This document shows positions 8,199 to 13,034 of a stretch of DNA of 15,727 nt, piece by piece. How positions within the stretch are numbered: position 1 is the stretch's first letter; each line of letters starts with the position of its first letter. The translations under genes were made by a program, and so were the position numbers. This DNA is from Candidatus Neomicrothrix sp. UBA881 (lineage in GTDB: Bacteria > Actinomycetota > Acidimicrobiia > Acidimicrobiales > MedAcidi-G1). The notes beneath the pieces are model-generated. The model was not told the origin of the DNA, made no database searches, and saw only the letters and a list, made by a program, of their open reading frames with translations. The DNA is taken from NCBI GenBank assembly GCA_002294285.1, contig DBFL01000003.1:20335-36061 (forward strand), given 5' to 3'.

Positions 8199-9146
8199 AT
8201 GTTGGTGATGCAACGACCTAAGGTAGAAGAATTAGATTCATCAGAGTTAGGTGACAATTGTCTTCAGTTTTCTATAGGCCCATTAGAACCAGGTTTTGGA
8301 CAAACACTGGGGAATTCTCTAAGGAGAACTCTTTTGTCATCAATTCCTGGTTCGGCAGTTACTCAGATCCGCTTTGATGATGCATTGCATGAGTTTGGAA
8401 CAATCGAAGGAGTGGTTGAAGACGTAACAGACATAGTTTTGAACTTGAAAGACTTGGTTTTTCAAACCGAAAGTGATGAGCCAATCGCGATAACGGTAAA
8501 TGTAGTAGGACCACAACAGGTTACAGGCGAATCTTTTGCTACAAATTCAGAAGTTGATGTTATTAACCCTGATTTGCATATTGCTACCGTTAATTCAAAA
8601 GCCAATTTAAGTTTTGAAGTAACAGTAGAGAAGGGTGTTGGATATCTATCTTCTGATCGGACTATTGGAGATGGTGTTATTGGTGTTATACCTGTAGATG
8701 CACTTTTCTCACCCGTACGTAGGGTTTCTTTTGAAGTAGGGAATACTCGTGTTGATCAATCAACTGACTATGACGAGCTAATTTTGAAAATTGAGACTGA
8801 CGGTTCTTTAACACCAAGAGATGCCTTAGCTTCCGCAGGGAAGACTTTAGGATCCTTGATAGGCCTAGTTGAGAGTCTTGCTGAGGAAGAGGTACAAAGT
8901 CTAGAACTCACCGAGGCTGAATCTCCTGAGACAATCTCACCAGATATTGATCTACAGATCGAAGAACTTGAGTTATCTGAAAGACCACGTAATTGTCTAA
9001 AGAGAGCGCAAATTGACACTGTGGGACAGTTGCTAGAAAAATCTGCAGAAGATTTAATGACAATTACTAATTTTGGTCAAAAGTCTTTGGATGAAATTTA
9101 TGAGAAGCTAAATGCTAGAGGTTTGTCATTGAGGGTTAGGGGTTAG
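8199..9146 (+). CDS. rpoA: DNA-directed RNA polymerase subunit alpha
   Basis: Alpha dimerises to scaffold assembly of RNA polymerase, and its C-terminal domain binds UP elements and activators. The 315-residue protein has the N-terminal domain with the dimerisation motif [15 protein letters not shown] (residues about 34-48). An acidic linker near residues 230-252 is followed by the C-terminal domain at about 254-311. In that domain, residues equivalent to E. coli R265 (R262), N268 (N265), C269 (C266), G296 (G293), K298 (K295) and S299 (S296) are kept, so UP-element binding looks possible. AGGGAGAG (8187-8194) precedes the ATG. A diverged copy of this domain is fused to L13 downstream. Confidence 0.97.
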   Translation: MLVMQRPKVEELDSSELGDNCLQFSIGPLEPGFGQTLGNSLRRTLLSSIPGSAVTQIRFDDALHEFGTIEGVVEDVTDIVLNLKDLVFQTESDEPIAITVNVVGPQQVTGESFATNSEVDVINPDLHIATVNSKANLSFEVTVEKGVGYLSSDRTIGDGVIGVIPVDALFSPVRRVSFEVGNTRVDQSTDYDELILKIETDGSLTPRDALASAGKTLGSLIGLVESLAEEEVQSLELTEAESPETISPDIDLQIEELELSERPRNCLKRAQIDTVGQLLEKSAEDLMTITNFGQKSLDEIYEKLNARGLSLRVRG

Positions 9147-9148
9147 TA

Positions 9149-9502
9149 ATGCCTGCGACACCGAAGAAGGGCCGACGTTTTGGAGGTAGTTCTTCGCATC
9201 AAAAATCGATGATGGCGAATTTGGTTGCTTCTCTTATTGCAGCTGAGGCCATAACCACTACTGAAGCTAAAGCTAAAGCATTGAGACCAGTAGCTGAAAA
9301 AATCATAACTAAGGCGAAAAAAGGTGGTCTCCATAACCACAGACAAGTGGTGTCATTTCTTCGGGATCGTGAAATGGCAAGGAAACTTTTTGATGAGATA
9401 GGACCTAGGTACCAAGATAGAGCTGGCGGTTATACGAGAGTCATAAAAATTGGTCCGCGTCATGGTGACAATGCTCCTATGGCCCGTATCGAACTTGTTT
9501 AA
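9149..9502 (+). CDS. rplQ: 50S ribosomal protein L17
   Basis: L17 lies near the peptide exit tunnel opening on the 50S. The 117-residue protein contains the family pattern [20 protein letters not shown], then a [18 protein letters not shown] region and the C-terminal [20 protein letters not shown]. The ATG is two bases after the rpoA stop, behind TAGGGGT (9137-9143). A 35-nt T-rich gap separates it from truA; I see no hairpin terminator in that gap. Confidence 0.97.
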   Translation: MPATPKKGRRFGGSSSHQKSMMANLVASLIAAEAITTTEAKAKALRPVAEKIITKAKKGGLHNHRQVVSFLRDREMARKLFDEIGPRYQDRAGGYTRVIKIGPRHGDNAPMARIELV

Positions 9503-9537
9503 TTCTTTTTTGTTTCAATCAGTTCATTTTTAGTTAA

Positions 9538-10284
9538 ATGCGAGTAAAGGCCAGAGTTGCTTATCTTGGAGTTGATTTCCATGGTTTTGCAGAAAATCCT
9601 GGTGTAACAAGTGTCGCCGGAGAGATAAATAAGGCAATTACTCTTGTAGCTGGTGAGCCCGTAAGTGTTACATGTGCTGGGCGAACAGACAAAGGTGTTC
9701 ATGCGGTAGGGCAAGTAGTTAGTTTTGATATTCCTGACCATATCTCATTGGAGAGACTGGCTTTATCTGTCAATAGTCAATGTGGACCATCAGTTTTATT
9801 TACTGATTTAGAAATTGTGGACAAAAATTTTGATGCAAGATTTAGTGCTGTTTCCAGAACTTATTCTTACAGGATTTTAAATGGTAGAGATTTGGATCCG
9901 TTTCTTTCAGACCGTGCATGGCATATTTCTGATGAGTTGGATGTTGATTCGATGCAGAAAGCATCTAGTTATTTAATTGGAGAACATGATTTCAGCTCTT
10001 TTTGTAAAAAACCTAAACTTAAATCAGGAGACACAGTTTCGTTAGTACGTCATGTTAATTCTGCAGAGTGGAATTCAATTAGTGAAACCGATTTATTTTT
10101 TGAGATTTGTGCCTCTTCTTTTTGTCATCAAATGGTTAGATCAATTGTTGGGACACTGGTAGATGTGGGACTAGGTAAGATTCCTTGCGATGACATGCCT
10201 AGAATAATTACTCTTTCTGATAGACAAGCCGCAGGTAGAATAGCTCCTCCACATGGTTTGACCCTTTTATCAGTGAAGTACTAA
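9538..10284 (+). CDS. truA: tRNA pseudouridine synthase A
   Basis: TruA isomerises uridines 38-40 in the anticodon stem of many tRNAs. The 248-residue protein has the catalytic motif GRTDKGVHAVGQV, with catalytic Asp at residue 51. It also has the family segments FDARFSAVSRTYSYRI, GEHDFSSFCK and FCHQMVRSIVGTLVDVG, and ends with the APPHGLTLLSVKY motif. The N-terminus reads YLGVDFHGFAENPGV, with L where the usual YDG has D and F where GW is common, but it aligns clearly. No good Shine-Dalgarno is visible before ATG 9538, so expression may be low. It sits between rplQ and rplM as in other Actinobacteria. Confidence 0.94.
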   Translation: MRVKARVAYLGVDFHGFAENPGVTSVAGEINKAITLVAGEPVSVTCAGRTDKGVHAVGQVVSFDIPDHISLERLALSVNSQCGPSVLFTDLEIVDKNFDARFSAVSRTYSYRILNGRDLDPFLSDRAWHISDELDVDSMQKASSYLIGEHDFSSFCKKPKLKSGDTVSLVRHVNSAEWNSISETDLFFEICASSFCHQMVRSIVGTLVDVGLGKIPCDDMPRIITLSDRQAAGRIAPPHGLTLLSVKY

Positions 10285-10314
10285 AAGATATTTCTAGCTC
10301 TCCTTCGATTTGGG

Positions 10315-10343
10315 TTGCTGGCCAGTGAGACGCACCGTATCGT
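10315..10343 (+). promoter_or_regulatory. Candidate promoter upstream of rplM
   Basis: TTGCTG at 10315-10320 and TATCGT at 10338-10343 are separated by 17 bases, a sigma-70-like arrangement; TATCGT fits the loose actinobacterial TAnnnT -10 pattern. It lies in a 137-nt gap (10285-10421), where an independent start for rplM-rpsI-glmM would be reasonable. The region also has a CTGGCCAG palindrome (10318-10325). The evidence is pattern matching only. Confidence 0.35.
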
Positions 10344-10351
10344 TAAATAGC

Positions 10352-10376
10352 TGGGTTATGAGTTTTGATATACCCA
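10352..10376 (+). other. Possible hairpin in the rplM leader
   Basis: TGGGT (10352-10356) can pair with ACCCA (10372-10376), extended by TAT (10357-10359) with ATA (10368-10370) around an 8-nt loop, with T10371 bulged. A-rich then T-rich sequence follows. It would lie in the 5' leader if the upstream promoter is real. It could be an L13-type autoregulatory leader or an attenuator, but I cannot match it to a known structured leader. Confidence 0.3.
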
Positions 10377-10421
10377 AAAAGTTTTATCGTTTTATTTAAT
10401 TTCAAAACAAGAGGTACTTTT

Positions 10422-11177
10422 GTGTCTACATATACACCAAAAAAAGGTGACATTCAGAGATCGTGGCATGTTGTAGATGCTGATGGACTCATTTTGGGTC
10501 GTCTTGCTTCTGAAGTTGCAAAAATATTAAGAGGAAAGCATAAACCCATCTTTACTCCGCATCAAGACACAGGAGATCATGTTGTAATTGTTAATGCAGA
10601 CAAGGTTGTTCTGTCTGGTTCGAAGAGGGCTGACAAAAATATTTACAGTCATTCTGGTTATCCCGGTGGTTTGAAGACTAAAGCTTATGGAGACTTGTTG
10701 GCAGAAAAACCTGAAGAAGCCTTGAGAATAACTATTGGGGGGATGTTGCCCAAGAATCGTTTAGGCCGCCAGATGCTAACGAAGTTGAAAATTTATAGTG
10801 GTGGAGATCACCCTCATGAAGCTCAAAAGCCCCAACCATTGGAATTAGAACACACAAGATTGAGGGGACCGCAGGAGAAGAAATCAATTGAAGCCAAGTT
10901 GGATGATTCGGAACATGTTGAGTCTTCCAAAGAAAAAGTAGAACAAGAACATTCTGAGGTAAAGAGTGATGAAATTTCAGAAAGTGGCTCTCTGGAGAGT
11001 TTGGGTTTAACTGGTGCACTTCTAAGCAATCTCGTTGCAAATGGAATTTCAACAACACAAGAACTTACAAATAAAACAAGTGAAGACGTTTTGGGAATAC
11101 CAAAAATAGGCCCCAAAGCTCTTGAGCAGATAATTTCTTGCCTAAAAGATAACGGTCTTTCACTCAAGGAAGTTTAG
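10422..11177 (+). CDS. rplM: 50S ribosomal protein L13 fused to a C-terminal RNA-polymerase-alpha-CTD-like domain
   Basis: L13 is an early-assembling 23S rRNA-binding protein. I start it at GTG 10422, which follows AAGAGGT (10409-10415); an in-frame upstream start would add non-family residues. Residues 1 to about 146 are a complete L13: [20 protein letters not shown], then [48 protein letters not shown] and HPHEAQKP. Known L13 proteins usually stop near 142-150, but this one has 251 residues. Residues about 150-190 are a charged, mainly acidic linker with no predicted fold. Residues 191-248 align without gaps to residues 254-311 of RpoA in this window, about 20 of 58 identical by hand, including the shared ending GLSL. 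The frame is continuous and coding-like, so this is a true fusion rather than readthrough of a broken stop. Confidence 0.95.
   Translation: MSTYTPKKGDIQRSWHVVDADGLILGRLASEVAKILRGKHKPIFTPHQDTGDHVVIVNADKVVLSGSKRADKNIYSHSGYPGGLKTKAYGDLLAEKPEEALRITIGGMLPKNRLGRQMLTKLKIYSGGDHPHEAQKPQPLELEHTRLRGPQEKKSIEAKLDDSEHVESSKEKVEQEHSEVKSDEISESGSLESLGLTGALLSNLVANGISTTQELTNKTSEDVLGIPKIGPKALEQIISCLKDNGLSLKEV
10992..11165 (+). other. Alpha-CTD-like (helix-hairpin-helix) domain at the C-terminus of L13
   Basis: This stretch encodes residues 191-248 of the L13 fusion. Its pattern [16 protein letters not shown], then [18 protein letters not shown] and GLSL mirrors the RpoA C-terminal domain ([39 protein letters not shown]). 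The equivalents of E. coli alpha R265, N268, S299 and E302 are A199, S202, A233 and Q236, while G296 and K298 are kept as G230 and K232. The fold is probably conserved but classical DNA binding is probably lost, and the domain is slightly acidic. A protein-protein role is more likely than UP-element binding; this is inference. Confidence 0.8.
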
Positions 11178-11188
11178 GGGAGAATACT

Positions 11189-11581
11189 ATGTCAGAGCTT
11201 TTGATCCAATCGACTGGTAGACGCAAAGAGTCTGTTGCCAGAGTTCGCCTTCGTGAAGGATCCGGTCGAATTTTGATCAATGGCAGGACTGCAGATGAGT
11301 ATTTTCCTTCCGAAACTCATCGCTTGATTTTTATGGAGCCCTTAAGAGTTACGGGCAGCGAGGGTGTTTACGATATTGATGCGACTCTTAATGGTGGAGG
11401 AATCAGTGGTCAAGCTGGCGCACTTCGTTTGGGTATTGCACGTGCATTAGAAGAACTAGACCCCGAGAGGCGTAAGTCATTGAAACAGGCTGGTCTTTTA
11501 ACAAGAGACTCTAGAAAGAAAGAGTCAAAGAAGTACGGTTTGAAAAAAGCTCGAAAAGCTCCTCAGTATTCAAAGCGATAG
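11189..11581 (+). CDS. rpsI: 30S ribosomal protein S9
   Basis: S9 is in the 30S head and its C-terminal tail touches P-site tRNA. The 130-residue protein contains [19 protein letters not shown], then [20 protein letters not shown] and the conserved C-terminus [12 protein letters not shown] ending in the functional Lys-Arg. AGGGGAG (11175-11181) precedes the ATG at a suitable distance. It follows rplM by 11 nt, the classic L13-S9 pair. No anomaly. Confidence 0.97.
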   Translation: MSELLIQSTGRRKESVARVRLREGSGRILINGRTADEYFPSETHRLIFMEPLRVTGSEGVYDIDATLNGGGISGQAGALRLGIARALEELDPERRKSLKQAGLLTRDSRKKESKKYGLKKARKAPQYSKR

Positions 11582-11620
11582 CGACAACATAGGGACTTAT
11601 TTTTCTCGTACGATTAGGTA

Positions 11621-12958
11621 ATGAATCTGATTTTTGGTACGGACGGGATACGTGGTCGTGTAGGTCGCGACATTGATGAAATCAAGGTTTTGTCGTTAGG
11701 TATTGCATCATCTAAATATTTGAATACCAAAAAAATATTTTTAGGACGTGACACTAGAGAATCAAGTCTTGGTTTAGCTAAAGCTTTAAAAGAGGGTCTT
11801 ACTCGTGGTGGTCTTGAAGTTGTTTCTCTCGGTATAGCCCCAACTCCAGAGATTGCACACATAGCTAGGGTAGAAAATGCAGGTGGAGCGGTGATTTCAG
11901 CTTCTCACAATTCCTGGGTAGATAATGGTGTGAAACTTTTTGGATCAGGTGGTTTGAAAATCTCTGATTCAGTTCAAGATTTAATTCAAATCGATTGGGA
12001 AAATGAACAACAAAAAAAACATGTGGTTGGAGAGTTAGATCTAGAAGATGAAAATGATGAACGTTGGATTAAATCAGTAATTTCTTCGGCTGAACCTGGT
12101 TGTTTTTCTGGTCTTAAAATTGTCTTGGATTGTGCAAACGGAGCAACCGTAAATAAGGCATCGGTGATATTTCAAGAGCTTGGAGCAACAGTTGTCGAAG
12201 TTGGTTCGAATCCAGATGGCAGAAACATTAATGATAATTGTGGTAGCAACAATCCAGAAAATTTAAGAGAAAAAGTATTATCTAGTAGTGCGCATATAGG
12301 TTTTGCATTCGACGGAGATGGTGATCGAGTTATTGCAGCATCATCTGATGGTTCCATACTAGATGGTGATTATTTATTGTTTATCTGCTCGGAAGACAGG
12401 TTTGATCGTGGGCTACTAAAAAATTCATCAGTAGTAATTACACCAATGGCTAATTTGGGTATGCGGGAAGCGTTTTATAATTTGGGGATTCCACTTCATG
12501 AGGTTTCTGTAGGCGATCGAAATATTTTGCAAGCTCTTGAAGAAAACAATTGGTTAATAGGCGGAGAGCAATCAGGACATATAATTTTCAGGGATTTGTC
12601 AACGACTGGTGATGGTGTATTAACGAGTGTTCAGACACTATTAGCTTTGCTGAGAAAACACAGGTCGTCAGTTGAAGCATCGACAGTTTTCTCTAAAGTG
12701 CCTCAAGTTTTGATAAATGTTTTTGTGGAAAATGACGCTGAAAAGATTGTTGAAGAGATAAAAGATGAAGTAAATGTTGCATCCATGGAACTTGGAAAGG
12801 GTGGGCGAGTCTTAGTAAGACCTTCCGGCACAGAGCCCTTGGTAAGGGTAATGGTTGAAACCCGGGATTCTGCTTTGGCTAGCAGTATTGCTGAGCATCT
12901 TTCAGAGATCATTAAGCGGAAAGATGACTTGCTTTCTGCAGCCGCGAACAACACTTGA
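11621..12958 (+). CDS. glmM: Phosphoglucosamine mutase
   Basis: GlmM converts glucosamine-6-phosphate to glucosamine-1-phosphate in UDP-GlcNAc synthesis. The 445 residues match the family length. The N-terminus IFGTDGIRGRVG, the phosphoserine loop ISASHN (catalytic Ser95), the metal loop DGDGDR (231-236), the sugar-binding GGEQSGH (314-320) and the phosphate-binding RPSGTEP (400-406) are all present. After SASHN the sequence is SWVDNGVKLF rather than the usual PMPDNGIKFF. The ribosome binding site is weak (TTAGGTA right before the ATG). It follows rpsI by 39 nt and precedes the glmS-like gene, its partner in the pathway. Confidence 0.96.
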   Translation: MNLIFGTDGIRGRVGRDIDEIKVLSLGIASSKYLNTKKIFLGRDTRESSLGLAKALKEGLTRGGLEVVSLGIAPTPEIAHIARVENAGGAVISASHNSWVDNGVKLFGSGGLKISDSVQDLIQIDWENEQQKKHVVGELDLEDENDERWIKSVISSAEPGCFSGLKIVLDCANGATVNKASVIFQELGATVVEVGSNPDGRNINDNCGSNNPENLREKVLSSSAHIGFAFDGDGDRVIAASSDGSILDGDYLLFICSEDRFDRGLLKNSSVVITPMANLGMREAFYNLGIPLHEVSVGDRNILQALEENNWLIGGEQSGHIIFRDLSTTGDGVLTSVQTLLALLRKHRSSVEASTVFSKVPQVLINVFVENDAEKIVEEIKDEVNVASMELGKGGRVLVRPSGTEPLVRVMVETRDSALASSIAEHLSEIIKRKDDLLSAAANNT

Positions 12959-13034
12959 AAAAGAGATCGTAGAATATTAAGACGAGTTGCTTTTTATTTA
13001 AGGTCTAATTTGTTAGAGAAAGGAAGGGTGTTAA
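12959..13034 (+). promoter_or_regulatory. glmM-glmS gap with ribosome binding site
   Basis: This 76-nt AT-rich gap carries AAGGAAGGG (13020-13028), a good Shine-Dalgarno 6 nt before the ATG at 13035. I see no convincing promoter with correct spacing and no glmS ribozyme (the gap is far too short for one). Confidence 0.5.

Noticed and set aside
9503..9537. Terminator after rplQ
   Set aside because: The gap is T-rich but has no stable hairpin upstream of the T-runs.
10365..10421. Upstream extension of rplM
   Set aside because: The 19 extra residues are not L13-like and cover the hairpin and T-rich leader; GTG 10422 has a good Shine-Dalgarno.
10732..11167. Two minus-strand ORFs under the rplM tail
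   Set aside because: They are antisense to the L13 C-terminal extension, whose own frame aligns to the alpha CTD; the antisense products show no recognisable motif.
11100..11177. Possibility that the L13 tail is a frameshift or readthrough artefact
   Set aside because: There is no stop or frame change between the L13 core and the tail, the tail aligns over 58 residues to a known domain, and a proper ribosome binding site for rpsI follows its stop.
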